Assembly (NCBI GenBank): GCA_025531455.1
Contig: JAMYHL010000011.1
Location: 310,001 to 374,000 of the forward strand
Direction of reading: 5' to 3'
DNA from: Apiotrichum sp. Y4204
Lineage: Eukaryota; Basidiomycota; Tremellomycetes; Trichosporonales; Trichosporonaceae
DNA length: 64,000 nt
How positions within the stretch are numbered: the first letter of the stretch is position 1; the number at the start of each line of letters is the position of its first letter. The notes beneath the pieces were generated by a model. It did not search any database and was not told where the DNA came from. It was given only the letters and a program-made list of their open reading frames with translations. Positions 1 to 11,446 of this stretch are shown piece by piece. Made by a program: the position numbers and the translations under genes.

Positions 1-660
1 GCACGGAATCGCGTTTGATCGGAAGACTGCTTCCAGGGCGCGGTTGTTTGGGCCACTGTTGGCATCGAAAGTGAACAGAAGGAGTAGATGTGGTGGAGCG
101 AGTGAGCGGGCTGCGTCGAGCAGCTCCTTGCAGTTGGCACCGCGTCGACCTTTCAGAAGGGGCTTCTCTTCGAAAATGACTTCTGCGGGAAGAAACCCTT
201 TCTTCGCGAATACGCCATTTCCGATGCCATGTGCCGAGCGAATAATGGAAACAACCGTGTGGGGATAAGTTGGCCCTCGCCTGGGTGGGTCAGTTTGGTT
301 CCATAAAGCGGCAACCGACTTTTTCTTCAGCCCGCGCCGTCTAGAAGGGGAAGGGGTTGTGGACGATGCAACAAGGACGGTCTGCTGTCTGATCGTATCC
401 TTGACACCCGGAAGTGACGATGACCGGCGCCTACGCTTCCTGTCCTTGTCGCGTTTGTCTCGTCGGTCGCCTTGGTCCCGTTGATTGACAGACTTCTTTG
501 GAGTTATCGATTCGGGTGTGGGTGGAACGACCGGAAGGCGATGCTTGTGGGCCAAGGCGGACGGCGTGATGAGAGGGAACGCTCGTTTTGATTTGTCTAC
601 CGAACTCTTGCTCCCTGTCAAGGCCGGGTCCATGGCCGGCTTGTTGCCAATACTTGTCAT
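1..660 (-). CDS. SET-domain protein, N-terminal part (runs off the left edge)
   Basis: Reading leftwards from the ATG at 660, the frame stays open for 220 codons to the first base of the window, so the gene continues outside. Residues 1-110 are basic and low in complexity, with a K/R-rich run that could be a nuclear localisation signal. From about residue 135 the sequence looks like the start of a SET domain: SAHGIGNGVFAKKGF is followed by a VIFEEKPLL strand, and NAIPC stands at the edge. The second SET gene at 6640 has the matching elements NAGSRGRGLYALRAF, VIYAETPLI and NTIPC. The pattern suggests a SET5/SMYD-like lysine methyltransferase. The catalytic NHSCxPN motif and post-SET cysteines lie outside the window, so activity cannot be judged. 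The 314 bp up to 974 would hold its promoter. Confidence 0.8.
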   Translation of the reverse strand, partial: MTSIGNKPAMDPALTGSKSSVDKSKRAFPLITPSALAHKHRLPVVPPTPESITPKKSVNQRDQGDRRDKRDKDRKRRRRSSSLPGVKDTIRQQTVLVASSTTPSPSRRRGLKKKSVAALWNQTDPPRRGPTYPHTVVSIIRSAHGIGNGVFAKKGFLPAEVIFEEKPLLKGRRGANCKELLDAARSLAPPHLLLLFTFDANSGPNNRALEAVFRSNAIPC

Positions 661-974
661 GATGTAGTCGCTTTCGGTTCGGGGGAGCCGCGAGAACCTT
701 GTTTACAACCTCTTGAGACATCAACAGAAACGAAGAGTTGAAGATGGAAAGTTGAAACAGGAAGAGTAGGGGCCTGAGGAAGGAAGACCTGGTCCCTTCA
801 CAACCACCAGCCAGCGTATCACAGGATGGACGCACAACACCACATCTCACAACTTCCTGCAGCCAACCTCATCAACGCTTCAAGATAGTAACATACTTGC
901 TACATGCGCAAACTCTCATATATGTGCAGTCGCCCTCGATCTATGTTTACGGGGGAAGCTACGTGTCTACAGCT
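661..974. other. Intergenic, promoter side of the left-edge SET gene
   Basis: This 314 bp stretch lies between the SET start codon at 660 and the stop codon of the acyl-CoA synthetase gene. It should hold the SET promoter and the 3' end of the synthetase transcript. I see no gene or clear motif in it. Confidence 0.5.
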
Positions 975-3173
975 CTAGAGCTTCGCGCGAGTCTCTGTCT
1001 TGGACACGGCATACTTTGCCGCCCGGTTCTCCCTCGCCCAGACGGCTCCCACAATCTCCTTGACCTGTGTTTTCAACACCTTGCCATTCGCATTTCGCGG
1101 GAGTGGCGTCTCCGAGACGTAGATAATGACTGGACGAGCGGGGTATCGCAACCGCGGGGCAGCGAACTTGATCAGCTCCTCCTCAGTTGCAAGAGCACCA
1201 GGCGCGAGTGACACCGCGACGCCGACCCGTTCACCCATTACTGGACAAGGTACGGGCACGGCAGCGACCTCGGCAATGCGGTCGTCCTCCGCAACTGCAT
1301 TCTCAACCTCAGCCGATGGAATCTGAACTGTCAGCAGGCTTTAATGAGAGGTTGATCTTACGTTCTCTCCACCGCGGATGATGATGTCTTTGGCACGATC
1401 GCGGACATACAAACATCCCTCGTCGTCGATCATGCCCATGTCTCCCGAGTTAAGCCAACCGTCCTTGTCCAATGCGGCGGCAGTTGCCTCTGCAACTGTC
1501 AGAAAGACCAATTGTGATCATGTTTCTTCCTTCACGCACCGGGATCGTTCAGATAGCACTTCATGATAGTGTATCCCTTCATCTCAATAACTCCCATCTC
1601 GTGTGGGGGCAAAACCTCGCGGGTTTCGGGATGGGTGATGCGAATTTGACAACCTGGGAGGGGACGCCCAACGCTTCCCGGACGTTCAACATAGTCTCCG
1701 CCGGCGAGAGCTGTGTGCACAGCGTTCGTCTCGGTCATGCCGTACCCGTGCGAGCTGGAATTTGGTCAGCTACGTATGGGACGAGAACAAAACTCACAGG
1801 ACACAGTTTGGGAACCGCTTCATCAGGTCGCTAACCATGCGCTCCGTGGATGGAGCCCCGCCGTAGCTCATAGAGTTGAACTGGACCTCTGGAGGGAGAA
1901 GGGGCGACTGGTAAATGGCTGTTACAATTGCGGGAACGCTAACGGTAAGAATACGTCCTTTACCATGAATTATGGTTTACGCACCCTCCGATAATCTTAA
2001 CATCCTCCTGTTGGATGAGCTTGATGGCATCGGCAACATTCCATTTGCGCATGAAGACAACGGTAGAGCCAGTTCGGAAGAATCGGAGGAGCCATGAGAG
2101 GCAGCCCGTTACGTGGAACATCGGGATGGCCAGAAGAGTAGTCGCGGGGACAGTAGGAGGGAGGTCGGCCAAGTCGTTGCCTTGGCGGAGGAACCAACGA
2201 GCAGTGGCTGAAATTAATCACTGTTACAGCAGCTCGCGTACTTACATATCTGGCCGGAGAGAACCGAGTGAAGGGAACCACGCTGGGTCGAAAGAACCGC
2301 CTTCGGCATAGATGTGGTACCCGAAGTGAAGAAAACAGCACCATCACTCTCAGGACCAAGATTGTCGATATCTGCACCGTCAAGCACCTCCTGGATGCGG
2401 TGGGCGGGGGGATTGGGTGCGAGCTCTCCAACATTCTGACGGGTGACGGAGTCAAGGTGTGCAATTCCCGACCAGCAGTAGATCTAGATGTTAGAGCGAC
2501 TGCAAAACGTCGAAAATCGCAACTCACTGGACCAACGTTCTTGGCTTCAAGTTCTGCCTTGCGGGGAGCGAGCATCTGGGCAAGGGGAGGGTCGACAAGA
2601 ACGAACATGGGGTTGGTTTTGGCCAGACAGTGAACCTGGGCTTCTACCACACTGTCGCGTTAGTAGAGAGTCTCCCATCGTGGCAGGAGCTCACAGAGTG
2701 TTGTTTAGAAGCACAGGTACGGCACCAAGGAGATGGATTGCAAGGAATGAGACAATCCAGCCCGGCGAGTTAGCACCACCGACTGCCACACGCGACCCCT
2801 GTCGCACACCATTGTCACGAAGCCAAGCGGCTAGGAGGAGCGCCTTGTCGTAGATTTGCCCAAAGGTAAACTGCTCGCGTGCGTAGAAGTCGGCTGGCTC
2901 GGGAACCGGCGCCGAGACCATGACCTTATCCTTGTGTTTCGCGATACAGTCCAGGAGGAACGCGCGATTGTTCGGCGGCGCCTGAAGCTGTCAGTTTGAG
3001 ATCGACTTTCATCTGCTCACATTCTTCCACATTGGCATCGGCTTGCCGTCCACTATCTTCTCGGTGAGCTCCCAGATGGAGCCCGGGGCGGTGATGATGC
3101 GGTCGCCTGTAGTGAGCCCACGTCATACGACGGTTTTCGACGTACATTCCTCCCAGGTGCGCTTGGGTGCCAT
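975..3173 (-). CDS. AMP-forming acyl-CoA synthetase, peroxisomal (PTS1)
   Basis: This is an ANL-superfamily ligase that activates a carboxylic acid with ATP and transfers it to CoA; the chain-length preference is not visible. The ATG at 3173 opens exon 1 (MAPKRTWEE), followed by short introns (3107-3145, 2982-3020 and about six more). Signature motifs read in order: [12 protein letters not shown], the P-loop, near 2310; AIPMFHVTG near 2130; MTETNAVH near 1735; [14 protein letters not shown] near 1400; and the C-terminal [10 protein letters not shown] with the catalytic lysine near 1090. The protein ends in AKL, which fits the peroxisomal targeting consensus (S/A/C)(K/R/H)(L/M). A role in peroxisomal fatty-acid activation is therefore likely. 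The N-terminus ([19 protein letters not shown]) looks like long-chain acid ligases of basidiomycetes. Family confidence is high; the substrate is unknown. Confidence 0.9.
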
Positions 3174-4518
3174 GGTTGCAGAGGGCTGAGCGGTGTAATG
3201 TGAGTGTCAGTGAGGATAACAAGGTTGTCACGGCTACGCGGAGGGCCACTGGAGTAGACTGTTCTTATATCACCAAGTATGGTCTGGCGAGCATTGGGGT
3301 TTGTGGGGGGAGGATGTACGGTAATCAAAATAGGCATCTCCCCTCTCGGTTCACTCTTCATCGCGTCATATTTGGTTACCGGGTTCTACGGCTCTGCAGG
3401 AAACGGCGTTTTGCATGCTTGCATGTTACAAGTCTCTTGCGTCTCTTGCCCACATCATTCTGGACACCGAGTACGCAACACTACGGCCACTGGTCGTGCG
3501 TCGACTGCTTGGTGACAGTCTGGTTTGATTCGGATGTGACCGAAACCCGCGATACCGAGACCGATTGCCGAATGAGACTCCACCAGGTTCAGCACTGCGA
3601 CCAGCGACCCTATCATTGTAACCTAATACCATCGACGGCCCGACGGACTTGTCGGTCCGGATGTCAGTTCGGATGTAATGTGTCGGCCGTCCCTTCAAAC
3701 GCCGAGCCGGAGAGGTCGTTATCTACATCAGCAATTTGACAGAAACCGTATGATTTGCTGCGTATGTCTGTGCCCCACTAACTTGTACCACAAACCTGGT
3801 CACCCATGTATGCGGCCATGTAGCCCGGTGGCTTGATAATGTCCCCCCTTTCCTTTCCTTTCCTCCCTCCATTCATGTGATTCAATGACTCATCTGCCTC
3901 TTTTACACAAAGTATCTCGCTTGATCGTTTGGCTGTAACCGTCCTTGTTCACGCAGATCTCCTTACCCCCCCCGAGACCGCCTGATGCAAATCCGCGGAT
4001 CCTGATCGGCCGTTTTCAGCAGAGCTGCGAGACTACTGGTGACGGCGACGGTCTTGTCCGCCCCCCGCGCCCCCGCCCCCCTCGGTAGTCGCCGGTGCCT
4101 TGCAGATCCATTCTGGTCTCACGGCCCACGCCGCTTCTCATTGACCCCCCTGCCGGCCCTGGGCCCTCCGGCCCTTGGGGCGCTTTTGAGCTTTCCTAGC
4201 TCTAATATAGCTTTAAAGCTTTCGAGCTTTCCTCTGACACCCAGAGTAAGTGAGGGGCTCATTTAAATAAAAAGTTCGGAATGGAGAGAGCACTTCTTAG
4301 TGTCCCTCTCTCTGCGTTGCCTGCAACTGATGATCGGATCGTCCTGCGCTTCTGGGCTTCTGGGTCAATGACAATCTCCATCTGGAACAATCCAGGCGAG
4401 CCGTATGAGTCTCTAAGCTCGGGAAGTACTGTGATATCCCACTTCTTGTTCCATCTCCAACTCTACCAGCACATCTCGTGTGCTTCTCCTCAGCCAGGCT
4501 CTCCGGAACCGAACTGGG
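3174..4518. promoter_or_regulatory. Divergent intergenic region, synthetase / MTU1
   Basis: About 1.3 kb separates the start codons of two divergent genes. It contains a CT-rich tract near 3846-3870 and a very C-rich segment near 4057-4085. Several open frames cross it, but none has family similarity or coding character that I can recognise. It probably holds both promoters. No TATA box or operator can be named with confidence. Confidence 0.4.
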
Positions 4519-6121
4519 ATGAACAGGTCGTTGCTCGGCATAGGTCGCCGCAGCTTGGCCTTTTTCCGACAGCCACCTCGAGGTTCTCGCTCGTCCTCAA
4601 CCTCTATTCCGTTTGACGATGTAAAGCTCCCGAGTCTGGCCGACCTGTATTTGGAGGAGGGTGATAATGGTGAATTGTGGTCGATGATAACACGTGTAAT
4701 CTGTTTGTTGAAAGCTAACTGGCATAGTTGTTGTCGCCATGTCGGGTGGCGTAGACTCGTCTCTTACCCTTCGAGTCCTCCGCGAGCTACCCTTGAATCT
4801 ATCTGTTGTCTTTATGCGCAATTGGGACCCTCTTCTTTCGGAATCATCCGACGATCTTGACAATGCCACAACGTCTCTCTCATATGGCAACCGCGGGGTT
4901 TCGGGAAGGCCCAACATGTCTCCTTGTGAATGGGAGCGCGACTGGACGGACGTTCGCCGAGTATGTGCCCACGTTGGGATTCCGGACAAAGATATTCGTC
5001 TCGTTGATCTTTCGAGAGAGTACTGGAGCAGGGTGTTCGAACCCGCTGTTGCTGTGTGGGATGCGGGAAACACTCCCAACCCGGACGTTGATTGTAACAG
5101 GTGAGATTTGAACCACATGATGGAAATCTGACGATACAGGGAGATCAAGTTTGGCGCGTTAATGCAACATATCCCACCAGGCCACTATCTTGCCACCGGT
5201 AACTCTAGCTTCGCCTACATGTCTAACCGCAGGTCATTACGCCCGTGTAAAACGCACACCACAAGGTGCCACACTTCATCGCGCAAGAGACTCGACAAAG
5301 GATCAGACGTACTACCTAAGCCAGGTCCCGGAGGGCCAGCTGTCCAGAGTAAGTGGGACTAGCACTAGGAACTCGGAAACTGATGTAAGGCGGTATTCCC
5401 GCTGGCTGGCATTCCTAAACTGCGGGTACGAGACCTCTCAAAGTTCTTTGAGCTCCCCACTGCCGAACGTGAGGAGAGTATGGGTGTATGTTTCATTGGT
5501 GAACGTGGCAAGTTTGGTGACTTTGTCTGTGAGTTCCCAGAATGCAGCAACCCCTAACCGATGCGCAGCCCAGTACACCACAGCTCAAAGCTCGACCGGA
5601 TACTTTGTCGATCTGGATGGAAAGCGTCTGGCACCGCACAAGGGATCACACTACTACACGATTGGTCAGCGTCCGGGGTTAGGAGGGCTTCCGGGGCGGT
5701 GGTACATTGCGCGAAAGGGAGTCGGTTCAGGCGATGACATTATGATCGTCCAAGGAAGGTGAGAATATCGGTATCCTCGTATCTAACAACAGCAATCATC
5801 CAGCTCTCCAGTGCGTCGCAATTTCGTGCGGAGCGTTTAACTGGATTGCCGGAGGTCCACCCATTGAACTGGAGAACGGGGGTACTCTGGACGCCCTTGT
5901 TCAAGTGCGCCACCGAATGGCACCTGTACCGGCGCAGGTCAGCCTCGACGACGAGAATCGGTGGGTGATGATCTATTGCGATTGCGAGCTCACTGTACAG
6001 CGTGTCAATACGCTTCTTGAACCCGGTCATCGCTGTGGCAGAAGGCCAAATTGCAGGCGTGTGGAAGGACGACCAGTGCCTCGGTAGCGGTGTCATTGAA
6101 GGCACGACATGTGCCGCATGA
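4519..6121 (+). CDS. MTU1: Mitochondrial tRNA-specific 2-thiouridylase (MnmA/TrmU family)
   Basis: It thiolates U34 of mitochondrial tRNAs for Lys, Glu and Gln. The ATG at 4519 (MNRSLLGIGRRSLAFFRQ) starts an Arg/Ser-rich presequence; an in-frame ATG at 4480 is the alternative. After the first intron the spliced frame gives EEVVVAMSGGVDSS, the PP-loop ATP pyrophosphatase motif. Both catalytic cysteines are present: TPNPDVDCNREIKFG and GVCFIGERGKFGDF. The stretch GSHYYTIGQRPGLG is also family-typical. An intron that begins near 5956 is needed at the C-terminus. Splicing it moves the frame to RVSIRFLNPVIAVAEGQ and ends at the TGA of 6119-6121, restoring the expected last beta-barrel (DDQCLGSGVIEG). 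The unspliced frame would end in an unrelated tail at 6087. At least five introns. Yeast name SLM3. Confidence 0.93.
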
Positions 6122-6639
6122 CGAGGACCGGGCACAAGGAGAACATCCCGGAAGTGTATAGAGGGATAGACAAACCACTTTATTGTTGTATAGTTCCAGC
6201 ACACCTCATAGACTCTCTTGCATGCGAGTCCATCATTGCTCTTGCCTCTGGACCATTACCTTGGTTGATGCGCTGTCTGTGCGGCGAAGTGGTGGCACAA
6301 TGGTTGCTGAATCCCTTTGTTGCTAAGGGTGCTAGCGGTGCCCGGTGCCATTTGTGTGTGGACATGTGAATTGAACATGCTACATGCGTTCGCGCGTACA
6401 TGCTGCATGCCACATGCCACATGCTACATGCTACAAACTCGTTTGCATCCGCAGACAGGCACGCACCCTTCCCACCCATTCCATCCAATCGATCCCATCC
6501 AAGCGATCCCATGGTCGTCCAACTACTGTACTCACCATTGCTGCTTCTTTCGCTTTGCCCTCATCTCTCGCTCCCTCACGCCTTATCCTGTTGCTGCCGA
6601 CGGCGCAGGCGGTAGCTGCGCCGAGCGCAACGCACCAAA
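6122..6639. other. Intergenic, upstream of the second SET gene
   Basis: This 518 bp region follows the MTU1 stop and precedes the SET start codon. It holds the ACATGC-type tandem repeat listed separately and, at about 6471-6515, a short imperfect repeat of CCATCCAA/GATCCCAT units. CT-rich sequence follows up to the ATG. No gene is visible. Confidence 0.5.
6375..6435. repeat. Short imperfect tandem repeat, ACATGC(Y)(A/G) units
   Basis: Copies of ACATGCTAC, ACATGCTGC and ACATGCCAC follow one another in the promoter region of the SET gene at 6640. The unit is about 7-8 bp and carries the palindromic core CATG. It could be a simple repeat or a cluster of protein-binding sites; the sequence does not decide. 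Confidence 0.6.
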
Positions 6640-8387
6640 ATGTCCGCCAGTTCTCCCATCGACGTTGCCTCCACTCCGGGCTCGGATATCATACTTGTCG
6701 AGGGCGAGTACGCGATCACGAGCTCGACACCAGTTTTATTAACGCCCGACACTCCGGACGATCTGCCTGATGCATTATTCTCCACGCCCCTGCTCGGGTC
6801 CTCCAGCCAACTAGAGAGCAGTGCAGCGGAAAGTAGCGCGGCAGGAGGAGGCGCGGCGCCGGATGCGTTCTCTGCACCTCAGTACGACCTGGGGAACTAC
6901 AACCAGCAAGAGAGTGCAGCGGAAAGCAGTGCGGCCGGAAGCCGCGCGGCAGTGGAGTCCTCGTCAACTTTCTTGAGGGCGACGGCGGCAGTGGAGTTCT
7001 CGTCAACTTTCTCGAGGGCGACGGGGTCAAAACGTCTCCGCGAGGAAGAAGCTTCATGCCGGCGCTCCAAACGTGGTCTTCCCCGCCCAGAATACGACTG
7101 CCGGAAAGCACTCGACCGGCTGTTTCAGCAAAACCGGGGCGAGACGTCGCTAGGGAAGAAGAAAACGTGGAAGAAGAAGGCTGCGCGCGCTGCGCAAGGA
7201 CCAGCTGTTCCGCCAGTTGGCGTTAATTCGGTCGTCAAAACCGAGCCAGCAACACCGCCTGAGCCGGTGGGATTGTCCCTGTCGGTGACGCCCCCGTGCT
7301 GGGTGGACGAGAAGCCTGACGTCGGCGACGGCGAACTGCCACCCATCGAGATTCGCAACGCCGGCAGCCGCGGGCGTGGGCTGTACGCTCTTCGCGCTTT
7401 CTATCCTGGCGACGTAATCTACGCGGAAACGCCGCTGATTACTGCTCGCAAGTCTGATTCGGACGCGGCGATCCTCGACAAGATTCTCGCTCTTCCCCTG
7501 GACAAAATGCGGGTTCTGTGGCAGCTCGAGACATCCGGCGGCTACCAACCGATGGTTCGCGGCCTTTTTGACGCCAACACCATTCCCTGTCACGCGGAAA
7601 GGGACACCGACTTGAACGGCGAAGATGACGACGACAATGAGGATGAGCCTGAGGATGGTATCTTCGAATACATCAGCCGTATCAATCACTCGTGTTCCCC
7701 AAACGCCGGATGGTACTGGAGCAACAGGGTGAAAAAGCTGTGTGAGTCGTAGAGAGCCGTCGGTCTGGCCGTCGCCGAGAGAGCGCGTCGGTCTGGCCGT
7801 CGCGTCGGTCTGGCCATCGCCAAGAGAGCGCGTGCGGTCTGGCCCTCCTTGGCAACGCTCTTTGGATCGCTTAGCTGACGATAGTACTTGTCGCGTCACA
7901 GGCCGTGGACGTGGGGGATGAGCTCGTGGCGACCTACATGGACCCAAGACAGCTGTTGATGAGACGAAGTGACCGTAAGAAGGTCATCGAGTCCATCAGC
8001 GGATTCAAATGCTCGTGCCCGTCATGCAGTGTCAACTATAGCGCTCAGTCGGACACGAATCGCGCTCGCCTTGCGCAGCTTTTCAAAGGCTGGGAAGCAC
8101 CCAATATCCACAAGCTGGTCGTCGAGAGGGACATTCTATCACGCCTCCATGAAGCAGCGCAACTCGCTCGAGCAGAAGGGCTTGAGTCATTGCTCTTGGA
8201 TGTTTTCCTCCACGAGTTTTACGTCCTCGCCGCTTGGAAGAAGGAAGCGCGTGCCAAGCAAGTCGCTGGACTCGCTTTGGACGCCCTACAACGCTCAAGG
8301 GGGCGGGATGAGGCGAGCGATCACTTCGTAGCACGCTTCGCCGCGGACCCAAAGAGCTGGGCGTCCTATGGCTTTATGACAAGGTGA
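6640..8387 (+). CDS. SET-domain protein (SET5/SMYD-like lysine methyltransferase)
   Basis: A predicted protein methyltransferase with about 530 residues. Residues 1-130 are low in complexity, with repeated ESSAAE/ESSAAG and STFLRATAA/STFSRATGS units; a basic segment (KKKTWKKKAARAA) follows. The SET domain starts near residue 240 (NAGSRGRGLYALRAF). It contains the catalytic-core motif INHSCSPNAGWYW near residue 345 and, after splicing, VGDELVATYMD. A post-SET-like cysteine cluster (FKCSCPSC) follows. The one clear intron is 7742-7884 (GTGAGT...GATAG), giving the join KKL-LLVASQAVDVGDEL; it holds repeats listed separately. An acidic insert (EDDDDNEDEPEDG) sits inside the domain. No MYND zinc finger is visible. 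Histone or non-histone substrates are both possible. A related SET gene starts at 660 on the other strand. Confidence 0.88.
7752..7856 (+). repeat. Tandem repeat inside the SET gene intron
   Basis: Four copies of a CGGTCTGGCC core, three followed by GTCGC or ATCGC and three set among AGAGAGC-type spacers, fill most of the 143-bp intron. Copies start near 7761, 7789, 7805 and 7836. The array is out of frame with the coding exons and is removed by splicing. Confidence 0.65.
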
Positions 8388-8532
8388 ATACGTCAGCGGG
8401 TCTTGTAAGTTAGAGTCGTTGATATTTTGTATGTGTGAAGGATATGCATTGCCAGCCTACCATCGCTTGTCTGTCTCGTCATTCCTCCAGTCCTTCGTCT
8501 TCGCCTCCCACGTTCATCACACTCAAAAGCGA

Positions 8533-11446
8533 TTAGCGCCGGCGATCGTAGTCACGGTCACGGTCCTCATAGCGGCGACGGGGAGGTGAGTCGTGACGTG
8601 CGCGAGGAGCAGCCCCTTCATCATCGTGGCGACGGGGGGAGAAGTTCCGCCGATGGGGAGGAACGTCTTCATCACGACGGCGGGGAGGAGTATCAGCGTC
8701 ACGACGGCGGGGAGGAGTGTCATCATCGCGACGGCGGGGAGGAGTATCAGCGTCACGACGACGAGGAGGAGTGTCTGGCCGGCGTGGAGGAGTGTTAGGG
8801 CGTCTCGGCGGCGAGTCGCGGCGGCGTGGAGGAGAATCATCTCTCCTACGAGGTGAGGGAGCATTCCTCTTTTTGGGTGAGATTGAGCCCGGCTTGCGCG
8901 GCGACAACGAATCGCTATAGCGCCGACGTGGAGGCGGCGAACGACCATCATCGCTATCACTGTCGTATCTCTTGCGCGGAGGAGAACGTGAAGCGCGCGA
9001 ATCATCGGAGTAACGACGAGGCGGCGGCGAGCGAGAATCGCGCGAATCAGTCGAGTACCGGCGGCGCGGAGGCGAGCGTGAGTCACGCGAGTCATCGGAA
9101 GAATACCTGCGACGACGCGGGGAGCGGCGACGGTAGCGAGAGTCGTCAGAGGAGTAGTCGTCACTTGACGACGAGAGCTCGCTCTCTGAACTTGAAATGG
9201 ACGAATCACTATCGGAGCTGTCCTGTTCCGCGGCATGTTGAGCTGCGAGGAGCTTCGGGGCATTTTGCAACCACTCGCGCATGCCCTCCGTAACGGCGCC
9301 GAGACCGATTTGAGTGAAGTAGTTGATGGCGAAACGGGTGTTGCGAGGGTTATCGGTTGGGAGCATACCAGCAAAGGCAGGTTGCAGGTCAGGGAACTTG
9401 AGACGCTCAACAAGCTTTTTCAGGCCGAGCTCCTCCTTCATTTCGGTAAACATGATCTTCACAAAGATACGCGATGATGAGGTCGTCTCCTCCTCGTTCA
9501 TGTGAACAACATGAAGGACGGCCCAGGAGATGCCGTCCGACGCAAGAAGGTGACCGAAGAATCGGCCAATGTTGCGCAGCTTGTTTGTCTCGTAACGGTG
9601 GATAGTTTCGTAATAATTTTGAAAAGCCTCCTGGAAGAGATCGGTCCAGATGCGGTTGATCTTGCACAGACGCTCTCCAATAAGGCCGTAAAAGTTTGAA
9701 TAAGTGCGTTCCTGGGAACAACACTCAACGACCATCTTGACAAGTTCCATCTCACGGCCCTCGGGGAGGTTGACCTTCAAAAGCTTATGAACAGCTTCTT
9801 CGAAGTTGAGCTGCGACGTTAGCCGGATGACACATCGAGAGAATCCTGAGACTTACCGAGTTCATGACCGTCAAGTAGATGGTCCTTCTCAAGTTGATGA
9901 GATTCGTCTCCGTCATGTCGGTGATACCCTCCTTGTCTGGCGCAACGTCCTCCTCGTCCGAGTCATCAGTGTATTCGCTACCACTTCCTGACTCCTCGTC
10001 GTCGGAGTCGCCCAGAATCTCTCGCTTGATTTCCGCATAGCGCTCCTCATTCTGCAAAAAGTTGGGGTCAACCTTGAAAAGGTCTACGACGTTAGCTGTT
10101 ATTCTTGACACTCTGCCAGTCGTAAGATAGGACTTACTCAGACTATCCTGGACCTTCAGCTCATCTTCGAGACTGATGCGATGCGTGATTTGCTCTTCCT
10201 CCTCCACAAGGTCCAGACCCTCCGGAATCATGGGATTGTCCTTATACTTGTCCTTGCGAACCTGGAAGAGGACTTCGATCATGTATTGGCACCGCTTGGA
10301 AATCGAACCTTCATGGAGGACGGCACGGAAGCGCTCGAAGATCATGGTGTTGGCCCTGGGGCTGTTTTCGGACAGGTACAGGCCTACTTCGCGCATGAAG
10401 CCAACCGCAATCTCAATCGAGTCGTCCGTGGGCTTCTCCATGCAGAGCAGGAGGAGTTGAAGTGCGACGATCTCGTGCGCAACATATTGGTTAACCAGAT
10501 GAGCGATGAACGTGGATGTAGCGTTGCAGACGGCCTGCTGTTAGCTCAGTACAAAGTAGCGCCCCACCTTGTCGTTTCGCCTGTAAGCGCGACGAAACTG
10601 AGCAATGAGTCGGATCAGAACCAACTCGCCCACTTGTGGGAGCTTCGTGTTGACGACAGCGACGAGAGCGGCAAAAATCGGCGTAAATGGAAGAGAGGAT
10701 GCTTGGGCCCTCATTATCGAACGCGCAAAGAGGCCTTTGCCACGAATAAGATTCTCCCCAAAGAGTTCGGGAACAACGTGCTTGATGTTGGAGACATTGA
10801 CCTTGGGAGTTAGTATGGCAAATGGGTACCAGGGTATGCTTGGTGACTCACCTTGTTGATTAGACCATTGATACTTTTGCGAAGGGCATCCCAGCTAAGA
10901 CGTTGGTATTCCGCGCTGTTCTTGTCCTTGCTAGCCTCCGCCTGAAGAGCCCTAAGACGAGCAGGGGGGATATAAGCCCCTCCGGATCGCGATCCGAGAA
11001 GTTTGGCAAATTCGGCCCGTGCCTGCTCGTCCACAGCCCCGGCTTTGGCTACAGCCGTGGATGGGTCGCCATTAGTGTCACCGCCGTTGAGCTCAGAGTT
11101 TATTTGAGACTCAAGAAGGGCAGCTTCACGCTGACGTTTGCGCATCGGGTCAACATCCATCACTCGTGGCACGTCGATGTTCACCTCACGGCGAGGGGGC
11201 GGAGAACGGGACCGACGGCGCTGGGTCGGCGGCGAAGGCGAGCGAGCACGAGGAGATCCGGACGGAGATCTGATAGCAAGTCAGTCATTTGATCTAGCGC
11301 CTGACAGTTTTCGTCTACAGTCGATTCCCGTTGCAGATTATAACTCACCTCTTCCGTTTTGAGGCCGGCAAGTCCTCTGGCGAAGCGCTCCGTGGCGACG
11401 CGCGATCCCGAGTGGGTGAGCGCACACGTGTCGGAGATGCCGACAT
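8533..11446 (-). CDS. CWC22: Pre-mRNA-splicing factor CWC22 (MIF4G + MA3, RS-rich ends)
   Basis: CWC22 is a spliceosome component; in animals it brings eIF4A3 of the exon junction complex to the spliceosome. The start at 11446 opens MSASPTRVRSPTRDR, and after an intron it continues RSPSGSPRARSPSPP, so the N-terminus is RS-like. The MIF4G part contains GSRSGGAYIPPARLR and, further on, SIEIAVGFMREVGLYL. The MA3 part follows an acidic linker and includes RTIYLTVMNS and VKMVVECCSQERTYSNFYG, which is typical of CWC22. The C-terminal 200 residues are an RS/RD-rich tail with repeated DTPPRRRDAD units, which end at the stop of 8533. There are at least six introns. A tail this long is closer to metazoan and basidiomycete CWC22 than to the short budding-yeast protein. 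Confidence 0.94.

Noticed and set aside
5031..5046. GTGTTCGAACCC, like a tRNA B box
   Set aside because: It lies inside a conserved MTU1 exon (RVFEPAV), with no A box or cloverleaf around it.
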